From positions 24,531,045 to 24,595,044 of the forward strand of contig OW203990.1 of the NCBI GenBank assembly GCA_934047225.1: a DNA stretch of 64,000 nt, written 5' to 3'. Origin of the DNA: Ypsolopha sequella (Eukaryota; Arthropoda; Insecta; Lepidoptera; Ypsolophidae). The translations under genes were made by a program, and so were the position numbers. Below the pieces are notes generated by a model. The model worked only from the letters and a program-made list of their open reading frames with translations. It did no database searches and had not been told where the DNA came from. How positions within the stretch are numbered: the stretch's first letter is position 1; every line of letters starts with the position of its first letter. Of the stretch, positions 54,471-64,000 are shown piece after piece.

Positions 54471-56551
54471 AGATACCTCAAAAGGAAAAAATGGAAATCT
54501 AAAAGGATTACTTCTGTGGCTGTCTGTCTGTCCGTCTGTTACAGCCGATTGCTCTATCACACATACTTTCAAGAATTTTCATGTCCGCTATATTAGATTT
54601 CAACCATAAAAACGACATCCATATTTATATTTACACATTTCAACATTTCAACCCCATCGCACCCCAAGAGGGGATGATGGTATTTCACGTCCACTACATT
54701 GCATTTAGAAATCGTTTAATCAGCGACCCGATAAACCATACCAACGATACCCATGTTGATTTTCAGAAATTATAACCCCATTTACCCCTTTTAGGGATTG
54801 AATTCGGAAAAAACCTGAAATACATGTTTACTCATTTATAGATAGAAGTATGTACTCCTGTGAAGTCTCGAATAAAATAATCTAACTAATCTTGTTTTCC
54901 CATACAAACTTTGGACACCCGTTTCACCCCTTTAGGGGGTGAATTTTGAAAAATCCTTTCTTATTGGATGCTAACACTATATAAGGTATCTTTGTGCAAA
55001 ATTTCAAGTCTATAGGACTAGCGGTTTAGGCTGTGCGTTGATATATCAGTCAGTCAGTCAGTCAGGACTTTGAATTTTATATATACAGATAAGTATAATA
55101 CATAAAAAAATATTTTATAAAATACAATATGGATATCAAATTGTAGATATTGAAAATTTGATTGTAAAAACATATATTATTATTATAAATATTCTCAATA
55201 GTTTCGAAAAATCTTTAAAAAAACACAAAAATATGTATGTCCCCCCCCCCTCCCCTTTATCTCCGAAACCGGTGGACCGAAAAATATGAAAAAAATTACA
55301 ATTATAGATCATAACTGGCTAATTACAGGAAAACTATACCGGTAAAAAAAATTGAGCAAAAGCGAAAAATATAAAAAAGAATTATAATAAATAAAAAATA
55401 TTTTTTATAAAAATACATTATGGGTATCAAATTGTAGGTATTAAAAAGTTTATTGTCAAAATTTATAGTTTGGCTCTTTGCATCAATTTCGAGAAATCCT
55501 TGAAAAATCATAAAAAATTGTATGTCCCCCCCCCCTCCTTATCTTCAAAACTTGTAGACTGAAAAATATGAAAAAAATCATGGTAATATGTGTTTACGTA
55601 AAGATTACAGGACAATTAAAGCGGTTGAAAAAAATGACAAAATTCAATTTTTCATCCATAATATGGAGCCCTAGGTATGCGAGTCTGACTCGCACTTGAC
55701 CGGTTTTTTTCCTTTAGAGGTACGGAACCCTAATAATATATACTAACCGCTGTATTCATTATTCGTAGGAAATTTTCCGCACTTTCCGTTTAAAATTTCC
55801 ACTCCGTTTTTTTGAAATCATCCTGTGTTATGGTTCAATTTGCAAGACATCGTAATTTGAATTCGCGGAGACAACTGATAATATTTGACAATGCCTCTAA
55901 AGCTTTCAAATATTCTTGTAGGACATAAATCATGCCTTCAGCTCTGAACTATAGCCTTTTGGTCTTGGTTTTCACCATGCAGTCCTAATTTGTTTGCCGA
56001 GACAACTTTTATACAGCCTAAAGGCTTTAGATAGGTTTTAGAAATAACTTCTAAGTAATTTCAACATTCCATAGCTTTGTGGTTATATCAAAGTTAAAAA
56101 TTTAACCTTTAGATCTCACTTAAGCATAATCCTAGCCACTCCAAAACCTAATCAAGAGTCTACAACAACTATAAGATTATAGGACTTTAAGGTCGTGAAA
56201 CACAAGTCAAAATAACGTTAATTTAAACTCTTGTCAACGGCTTAAAGGTTGTTATGATAAACAATTAGTTTTAGAACTTAATAATCATTCTCAAGTACTT
56301 AATATGCCTAGATAGAAAAGCATTAACCTTTTTGCAACCCAAATACAAACTAAAGGAAGTTTTCACAACCTAGGCCCGAATGAATTGTTACTTGGGATTG
56401 GTCTGCTGATCGATATGAAATCAATTAACAATATGAGTATAATGGGCCCATATGTAAATGAAATATGCTTTGAATGAAGTCGATTCTGAAGGCTTTAATT
56501 TAAGTTTTAGTGCTGTCAAAACATGAATTTTTCCAAAGTAATTTACCTTCT
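54471..56551. other. Repeat mosaic, no gene
   Basis: Includes GTCAGTCAGTCAGTCAGGAC (about 55050) and further AGGGTTCCGT-type pieces to 55735. No coding frame of note. Confidence 0.5.
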
Positions 56552-57000
56552 GGAGCTGTATTTTTGAATCATTCGAATTTCAATTCGCATATGAATCCGC
56601 ATGATTCGCACACGAAAACTTGAAATCAGTATTTTTGAAAATTCTACCCGTGAATTCTGCAACGAGTGGTCTGACCCACTCGTTTTCCGATTTCTACTAG
56701 TAGAAACTATGCAAGAATGACAAGAAGAAAATGTTGATGTCGATGCATCGATGAGACAGACATGACATTACAACTTTTTAATTTACGTTCCGTTCACCTC
56801 CATTCATTACCGGTTTTTAAAATCAACGAAATATTGCTTTCCGGTTTTAATTTTTTCTGCGTGAAACGAAAACCGTTTACATTGATTTCTACTGATTCAA
56901 AAATACGTAAAATCGTGACCAATCGAATTGAATTTCGCACGTGAATTTTTTTCGTGCGTGAATATATGATTCACGGCGAGTGATTCAAAAATACAGCTCC
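56552..57000. mobile_element. MITE with perfect 20-bp inverted ends
   Basis: GGAGCTGTATTTTTGAATCA (56552-56571) and TGATTCAAAAATACAGCTCC (56981-57000) are exact inverses. Outside it, AGTGCTGTCAAAACA (56509) and TGTTTTGACAGCACT (57057) also form an inverse pair, perhaps an older element. Confidence 0.9.
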
Positions 57001-57386
57001 TGTTCTTAACGCTTTAACGTTCCTAAGCTACGGGCTATTTTGCTATAAATAAATTTTGTTTTGACAGCACTCAAACAAATATTAAAGCCTTGGTTTAAAA
57101 TTCGAATAACATCTAAAAGTATAATAGAAGAACAGCTTGTGCATTTGTATTTGTTAATAACTCAAATATCAGGTTTTACATTGGAGAAGAAAAATGTAAT
57201 ACCTTTTTTGTGATTTTGTGCGGTTTCATTAATATATAGCCGTTATAGTAGAAAGCTTGAACCTCATAATTTAAATTATAGATATTCTTTTTTCTTCTTA
57301 AGTCTATATTTTAAGTTTGCTGTTCATTAGTTTCAATTTATGTGCATGCATGTTTTTATATATTTTTTTAAATGCATGTGCTCGTA

Positions 57387-58137
57387 ATAGTAGTTTATGA
57401 TACTAGAGCGAAAAGGAATAAATTACGAGGACGATTTAAAACACGAGCGTAGCGAGTGTTTTAAACGTAACCGAGTAATTTATTGTTTTTACGCCCGTGT
57501 ATCATACTACGTTTTTCAATGCATAGTGTGAGGAAATGAAAACAAATATAATCTTGTGAACTTTCAATTATGATTGGCTCAAAAGGATTGTATCCAGAGC
57601 CGTTAAACAGTGGAAAAAAAAGTATAACATCTATGGTAGACAGGAAGGTCTGCAGGTTAGCCAACCATTGTAAATTAATTAAAAAAAAATTATAATAATA
57701 AAGCCCTAGGGCAAAATAATCGACTTTTTGTTCGGTTTTGATGCATAAAAAGTGGGCCTTTACGAGCACATGCATTGAAAATGCATTTTATGCATCAAAA
57801 CCGAACAGAAAGTCGATTATTTTGCCCTAGGGCTTTTTTTTTTATTTATTTGCAATGGTTGGCTAACCTGCAGCCTTTCCTGTGTACCATAGAGGTTATA
57901 CTTCTTTTTCCACTGTTTAACGGCTCTGGATACAATCCTTTTGAGCCAATCATAATTTAAAGTTCACAAGATTATATTTGTTTTCATTTCCTCACACTAT
58001 GCATTGAAAAACGTAGTATAATACACGGGCGGAAAAGCAATAAGTTACTCTGTTACGTTTAAAACACTCGCTACGCTCGTGTATTAAATCGTCCTCGTAA
58101 TTTATTCCTCTTCGTCCTTGTAGCATAAACTACTATT
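57387..58137. mobile_element. 750-bp palindrome
   Basis: AATAAATTACGAGGACGATT at the left and AATCGTCCTCGTAATTTATT at the right. The arms pair through TCGACTTTTTGTTCGGTTTT with AAAACCGAACAGAAAGTCGA to a centre at about 57778. The short ORFs on both strands are its shadows. Confidence 0.9.
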
Positions 58138-58393
58138 ATATTCCTTTGTTTGTATTGTAGCACAAAGACGTTACTAAATATGTTTGCTACTATGGTAAGA
58201 TTTTTGTTAAGTTATGTAAGAGTAATAAAAAATAAATTAACCATTTCCAATTTATTTTGTTGTTTATTTTTAAATCGATTTACGTTCAATAAAATATGTT
58301 TTACTAATTGATTTAACAATTTTTCTTATTTAGTTATGTACCTGACACACAATAATATAATAACAAATAATTTTTATCATCAGGAATCTACAG

Positions 58394-58620
58394 ATACATA
58401 CCTTATAAACTATCATTATATACGCTTTGATAAAACAAAAGGGAAGATACGGTATGCTGCTTCCCGCGCGTGGACTTACAAATACAGGCCCATGGCAGAG
58501 AATATAAAGTATCCCATGGACCTGTATTTATTCGCTTTATCTCGCTCGCGCTACTGTCGAAACTCGTCGCTCCAACTCTTTCATTATATGGCGCTTGTTC
58601 AGAAGAGGTAAATTTTTTAA
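58394..58620 (+). pseudogene. Possible truncated FLYWCH exon
   Basis: After GGAATCTACAG (AG at 58392-58393), entry AT gives TYLINYHYIRFDKTKGKIRY, which resembles the first half of the finger (compare VLFLMFKKYAYEYYATYDKR in exon 17). After RY the sequence changes to AASRAWTYKYRP without W-x-C or a His pair. A later insertion may have removed the rest. Confidence 0.3.
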
Positions 58621-60039
58621 GTTGACGATATAAGGACGTACTGTATCTTCCTCTTTGTTATATCAATGTACCTAGGTATAATCAATATGTCAACGTATGG
58701 TAAAAGTCACGTGACTTTCGACACATGGTCTTCAAATTACGTAGCATCAATGTCAACCAATCCGAAGGCATAACGTTAACCAATCGCATTGTAGTCCCCA
58801 CTCGTTGGATCAGGAGGCGTGCCTAGGGGAGGGGTCAGACATCAGAAGCGGAAGCACTTCTCTTCCGACCGTTGCACGGTAGAGGTTAGCCCTGGAGAAC
58901 AAGCCATCTGGATAAAAGTAAAATAAGAAAAACAAAAGACAAACCTACATAATTGTACCACCGATCAAGCGATCAGTTTTAACATTTGCATACAAAACCG
59001 TTTTTGTTTTTGGGTCGTATGTCGACCCAAAATCACTCGAGCGGGATTATGGACAATATCATAAGGTTTCAGGATAGATAGATAGATAGATAGATATAAC
59101 ATTTATTTCACGATATAACACGACACATACATACAAAAAACAAAGTAGAAATTAAATAAAATCTTAAATAAAAGAAAAAAAAATAAAGTTAAAACACAAA
59201 AAGAAAGTTAAATTTATCCTAGTGGTATGAGTGTCTCGGCAAAGAGAAAAAGGCTCCGACTCAGCATAATGCCGCAAACCGAAATCTGCGACGCTGTTAT
59301 TCTGTCGTCACCTGCAGAGAGCCGCACGAATTCCATCGAGAGTGGACAATTATTGTTTATTTAATGTGTAAATGTGTATGTGAGTATAGATATCCGTGGT
59401 GAGTATAATGGTTGTGTGATTTGTATATAGAAAGAAGAAGAAAGAAAAGTAATTTATTTTAAAATACCACAGACACGAGAAAAAACATAAAAACATACAA
59501 AATAACAAACAATACAAATTAACAAACAGTACGAGTAAATATAACATTAGGAAAACAGTGGTAAATAAAAAAGGATTTCAGCTCAGCTTAATGCTGTAGT
59601 AGGGGCTACAGCGCTGGTATTCTGCTGAACCCTGACTTATATGAGTAAGTATAACAATTTTACCTAAATATATTAAATAAGAGAATGTCCTGACTGACTG
59701 ATCTATCAATGCCCGGGCCAGCTGATTTAACCTAGAAACATAAATTTGGACTGTGGGTTTCATCTACGACACGCATATCTCGATTTAACTTTTAAACAGG
59801 CCTTTTGTGCTGAGTTCACGCACAGTAAACAGAAGGGAACCTGTCTCGTCAAGGTCTACATGTACCAGATATTTGATTGATTTATATTTAGTTACTAGCT
59901 GTTGCCCGCGACTTGGTCCGCGTGGAGGAAGATGATGCGGCCACGGTAAAATCCCTTGGAAATCCCGCAATAAAAAGTGTCCCAGTTTTTAAGTTGCTTG
60001 GCTGTGACCAGTGCCCTGTTTATGACGCCTACTAAGACC
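58621..60039. other. No recognised gene
   Basis: A GATA microsatellite at 59077-59095, and GCCCGCGACTTGGTCCGCGT (59904), the end of a dispersed repeat. Otherwise unassigned. Confidence 0.5.
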
Positions 60040-60402
60040 AGTCTGTCTCTTTGGGATCAAGCGCCTCAGCCATATCTAAGCCCTGACTGGGGAAAACCCG
60101 CAGAACATCTCCCACCGGGCCACGATCAGAAATGGCTAGTATGGAAATCCTTGAATCGTCTTAGAGCTCGTGTCGGAAGGTCCAAGGATAACCTTAAACG
60201 CTGGGGAATTTCCGCCGAAAATGCTAGCATAAACTGTCTATGCGGTGTTCCACAAACGACAGACCATCTCATGTCGTGCACACTGTGTCCGGCTTCCTGC
60301 ACTCACTTAGACCTGATGCAGGCTAATGACAAAGCTATTACAGTAGCTACTTACTGGAAAGATTTAATTTAATTTAGTTTCCACACGAAGAAGAAGAAGA
60401 AG
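60040..60402 (+). mobile_element. LINE C-terminal fragment
   Basis: TSLSLWDQAPQPYLSPDWGK, KWLVWKSLNRLRARVGRSKD, LKRWGIS, and a zinc-knuckle-like CLCGVPQTTDHLMSCTLC, stop at 60370-60372, then an AAG-repeat tail. This is the end of a Jockey-type ORF2. Confidence 0.75.
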
Positions 60403-61310
60403 TTGGATACTAGGTTATCGAGTAGTGATTTCCTTTCCTTCTTTCTTTGTAACTCATGTGTCACTGCTAAGGATCGTACAGTGGTAACCGCATCAAAACC
60501 CGTTCAGTAGATTTTGCGTGATGCTTGAAATACTGACAAAAATTCCGTTTTCTTTTTGTGTTGCTATTCAACTCTGCTTTTTTGGAATATCATCCTTTCT
60601 GTTTTAGTTTTTTATAGTATTGAATATACTTAGCTTTACAATTTTCAGTTTTTATAGTACCTTAGCCCGTTTCAGCAAAGAAGGTATTACCATCTGTTAT
60701 AATTGCTGCAACTAATTTCGCTATAAACATTTATTTATCAAAATGGATGACGCTATTTAAACGAAATAATACAACTATATATTTATTTATGCGCGTTCTA
60801 ATAACGAACAGCGGCACCTTTTGATTTTTTTTAGGTTTTTAGTAAAATATTATACGCTACATAATTCTAACCAAAGTTTTCTTGTTTTTTTCTTTTAAAC
60901 AATCGTTTGTGACGTCTATAGGCCTTCATCGCTAGGAATTATTATTTGCTATGTAACTTTTAACTTCTAACAGTAGAAAAGTAAATTCCAAAAATCTTTA
61001 AATGACGATAATTCGACCACCTGTGAAAACAACATAAAATCCGTTTAATAGTTTCGGAGTTGTGCGCGAACTAAAATAAAAAAATATATGTAATAAAATA
61101 ATAAATGTACATGAACTAAATTAAAGGTTTCTTCAATCTATGTAGCAATATATATATATACGATTAAAATTATAGGTAAAATATATAATTATACAGGGTG
61201 AAATCCAATCAATCGCCCGAACCCATACCGGATAACCCATACTCATACTCGCACATACTTACCAACCAGTGCATTAAAGTTAAAGAATAATAGTTGCTAG
61301 ATTAAACCAG
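60403..61310. other. No recognised gene
   Basis: AT-rich intron-like sequence. Confidence 0.5.
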
Positions 61311-61585
61311 TGTTTTTAATCCTTTTTAAAGAAAAACAACCAGTCGAAGTGAAATTCCAGGATGGACAGACGTTGCTGTTGTACAAAAATTACTATTATT
61401 TCAAGAGTAATAAGTGTGCTAAAGGATTCAGGTGGCGTTGCTCTTCCCACTTCACCTGGGGCTGCAATGGCGTTATTGTTATGAATAGTGACCACAAACT
61501 TGTTGGTATAGGAGGTAGACATGATCATAAACCTGTTTTTGACCGTAGAATTGACAAAATCAAGTTTTGCAAGTTTAATCCTTAG
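61311..61585 (+). CDS. FLYWCH finger terminal exon 16
   Basis: The acceptor is AGATTAAACCAG (AG at 61309-61310), entry TG, then 90 codons to TAG. The frame reads FLILFKEKQPVEVKFQDGQT, LLLYKNYYYFKSNKCAKG, FRWRCSSHFTWG, second Cys (spacing seven), NGVIVMNSDHKLVGIGGR (18), HDHKPVFDRRIDKIKFCKFN. It is the closest relative of exon 15, 12 kb upstream. The pyrimidine tract is weak, so use of this acceptor needs RNA support. Confidence 0.82.
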
Positions 61586-62616
61586 CTGATTGATATAAAA
61601 TAAAATAAAAATATTAGTTTATTAATAATTTGGGGAAATATATGTTTTGTATAATACTAAAATGTGATATGACTAACTAGTTTAAAATTTGAATAACTCA
61701 TGTTAAAGTTATTGGCAGAACAAACAGCTTATGCATTCGTATTTGTTTTCTTTTCACTCGCATTAAAGAAGGAAAAAGTGATACTTACATGTTTTTATTT
61801 TTAATGTTTTTGTGAGTTTTTTTTTATCATACCTATAGTAATGTAATTTTCAGTTGCACAAAACCAATATTAGTTTAAGGCACCGATTTAAAGCGCCAGT
61901 TGTATATAGTAGTTTTGGTAAGTTAAAAATTACAAAATGCATATTTATTAACAAGTTCGGCAGTTAAAACTTAGCAGTAAAGTAAACAAAAATGAGTCGT
62001 AAAATAATAAGATGGATCATTTAATAAATACTGAGCAGTGAAATAACTAAATGGGCAGTTTCGAGTGGGCAGTTGACAAATCGGAATTAGTCGGTAAGAA
62101 ATCTCATTCTTAGCAGTTATATAAATTTTTTATCCCCCAGGGACCACATTTTTATGCCTTCAAGAGCACATAAATAAAGTAAAGGTTCTTTGTTTTGACA
62201 CAAATTCACTTCTGCATCGGCTCCGGCGCTTCAGCCCTTTCGCCCTTGCGTAACAAAGTGCAGGCACCCATGCTCACCTCTGCAGCTTCGCTTTGCTGGT
62301 TGCCTACGGCAACTAGCCTCAGCCGCTACGGCTCGCACGGTTGCCTGTACTTTATTACCGCGGGCGGGAGCTGCCCTCCCTCCACGCCTCCGGCTTTTTA
62401 GGGTTCTGCACCCAAAAGGTAACCAACGGGACCCTATTACTAAGACTCCGCTGTCCATCTCTCTGTCCGTCTGTGCACTTGGCCAGTTTTTATATTTGCT
62501 CTGCTGAAACTCTGGCGAAAATTCGGTATAATATAAAACCAAACACGTAGAGTCTCGTACTCCTAATAATATAAAGTCATTTTTGTCAAAATAATTACAA
62601 AATTTATGCTTTTCAG
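61586..62616. other. No recognised gene
   Basis: AT-rich, with a GC-richer CTTCGCTTTGCTGGTTGCCT patch at 62285-62400 and an AGGGTTCTGCACCCAAAAGG repeat piece at 62400. Confidence 0.5.
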
Positions 62617-62822
62617 AAATTGTCCCTATCAAATCTAACAACAACGTACTGTTCTTGATGTTCAAAAAATACGCCTACGAATATTACGCCACCTATGACA
62701 AGAGGCTGAAGTGGAAATGCTCTCTATTTTATTGCGATTGTTACATTGTAACCACCAAAGACTTCAAACTGATAAAATCTTCCGGTGACCACTATCATTC
62801 AGCACCTATGTTTTCACTTTAG
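62617..62822 (+). CDS. FLYWCH finger terminal exon 17 (short, no early ATG)
   Basis: The acceptor is TTTATGCTTTTCAG (AG at 62615-62616), entry AA, then 67 codons to TAG. The frame reads IVPIKSNNNVLFLMFKKYAY, EYYATYDKRLKWKCSLFYC, then DCYIVTTKDFKLIKSSGD (18) and HYHSAPMFSL. Cys spacing is only four, the shortest in the array. The protein stops nine residues after the first His. The only Met lies inside the finger, so an ATG-based ORF search would miss it. It shares the phase and ligand spacing of the others. Confidence 0.85.
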
Positions 62823-62834
62823 TTAAAGGTGACG

Positions 62835-63120
62835 TTAGTTATATAAGGTGACTTTAGAGGTAGTTATATAAGGTGACTTTAGAGGTAGTTATATAAGGTG
62901 ACTTTAGAGGTAGTTATATAAGGTGACTTTAGAGGTAGTTATATAAGGTGACTTTAGAGGTAGTTATATAAGGTGACTTTAGAGGTAGTTATATAAGGTG
63001 ACTTTAGAGGTAGTTATATAAGGTGACTTTGGAGGTAGTTATATTAGGTGACTTTAGAGGTAGTTATATAAGGTGACCCTAATTATATAAGGTGACTTTA
63101 GTTATATAAGTTGATTTTAG
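62835..63120. repeat. 25-bp satellite built from a MITE end
   Basis: The unit ATATAAGGTGACTTTAGAGG then TAGTT recurs about nine times to 63085, followed by shortened units. The next bases (AAGGTGACTTTGATTGATAT, then CCAAATTTATATTGGAGAAT) are a diverged left end of the GGTGACTTT foldback family. Confidence 0.92.
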
Positions 63121-63267
63121 TTACATAAGGTGACTTTGATTGATATAGCCAAATTTATATTGGAGAATCGGTAAGTGTTTCGGACAAACTTTTAATGATC
63201 CATTTTGCAAAATAATTGCAAAATAATTAAAAATATTATTTGTACCCCTAGCTAGAAACATAAATTA

Positions 63268-63327
63268 AACATAATTTAATCTAAACGAATTGACCCCTGA
63301 GTCAATTCGTTTAGATTAAATTATGTT
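63268..63327. repeat. Perfect 27-bp hairpin with 6-base loop
   Basis: AACATAATTTAATCTAAACG... (63268-63294) and its exact inverse (63301-63327) flank CCCTGA. Confidence 0.9.
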
Positions 63328-64000
63328 AAGTTGTGTTAATTCGAAAACTATTCAGATATTTAGGTTTAATAAGCCGTATTTTAGAACGTGTGGCCTAAAA
63401 AACCACATGCTGATGAATATTTTTACAAAAAAGCTGCAACTTCCATTTGCCTTCCCCGTTGATTTGACAGATGGATGAGAAATGAGTAGACAGACAGAGA
63501 CAGACCACTTTTTTATAAGCAATTATACAGCACAATCAATATAGTGTCTTAAATTCTCAAGTGACGTCATACCCGACAATTCTGTAAAATAAAGGTTAAT
63601 TTATATACCAAAATAATGAAAACTATGTTCTAAAATGGCGTATATGACCTGAACAAAAAAAAACGTTTTGAAATTAAGCTATGGGAATTGGTACCAAAGG
63701 AACACTACATTCTTTTTGTGTTTTTCACTTTGTTACTGATCACGATCAACAAGGGCTCCAGTATGAATTTGGATATATCAATCAAAGTCATCATGTGTTA
63801 ATTTACAAACCGCAATTTCGCATTCTGAGAGCTTTGGGGGGGGGTACTTGTAGAAACTTGGGGGGGACTTGGGCTTAAGGCGCTACGGAAAAAAAATTGA
63901 CACTTTTAGAACTTCTATATCTACTTCGGTCAATAATGTTTAATTTTAATAAAATAGTATATTATTTTTGGAATCTTTCTCTAGGGATCTGTTAAAACAG
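63328..64000. other. No recognised gene
   Basis: AT-rich to the window edge; CAGTATGAATTTGGATATAT (63760) is one more MITE piece. Confidence 0.5.

Noticed and set aside
57461..57960. Two ORFs sharing HNGSGYNPFEPIII-like ends
   Set aside because: They are the same sequence read from the two arms of the palindrome.
62231..62665. 144-codon minus ORF across exon 17
   Set aside because: Runs through a dispersed repeat and the antisense of the finger exon; no family match.

Overview
The window looks like a piece of an insect chromosome, almost certainly Lepidoptera. It is AT-rich and crowded with transposon debris of kinds typical of moth and butterfly genomes: RTE-like LINE tails ending in GATG repeats, tRNA-headed SINEs, foldback MITEs, hAT and Tc1/mariner MITEs, and Penelope-like fragments. 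No bacterial features, rRNA genes or functional tRNA genes were seen. The species cannot be named from sequence alone.

The one gene-like system is an array on the plus strand between about 7.6 and 62.8 kb. I count 17 intact exons that each encode one FLYWCH zinc finger, nearly all ending in their own stop codon. Two further exons carry other C-terminal modules: a DUF4806-type domain at 15145 and a very basic domain at 22908. Every one can be entered from an AG acceptor followed by two bases that complete a split codon (phase 1), so one upstream donor exon could be spliced to any of them. No BTB or other shared 5' exon lies in the window. The layout matches the alternative 3' exon region of a mod(mdg4)-type locus, whose isoforms share an N-terminal BTB part and differ in a C-terminal FLYWCH finger. 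That identification is an inference.

Region by region: 0-7.5 kb holds LINE, pogo and SINE remains. 7.6-12 kb holds the oldest, partly dead FLYWCH exons. 12-15 kb holds a hAT MITE nested in another hAT element, a small retroposon and a SINE. 15.1 kb holds the DUF4806 exon, followed by a Penelope-like fragment. 17.6-21.3 kb holds foldback elements. 21.5-28.2 kb holds scattered FLYWCH exons plus the basic exon. 30.9-36.7 kb is a dense cluster of recently duplicated exons. 37.6-43.8 kb holds more divergent exons, including one internal exon with a splice donor. 44-61 kb is mostly repeats with one exon at 49.4 kb. 61.3-62.8 kb holds the last two exons, followed by a 25-bp satellite.

The array shows birth and death of exons in several stages: recent tandem duplicates (30939 and 31495; 32726, 34930 and 36430), a copy with a premature stop (7627), copies truncated by insertions or deletions (9209, 34405) and one with a lost acceptor (11876).
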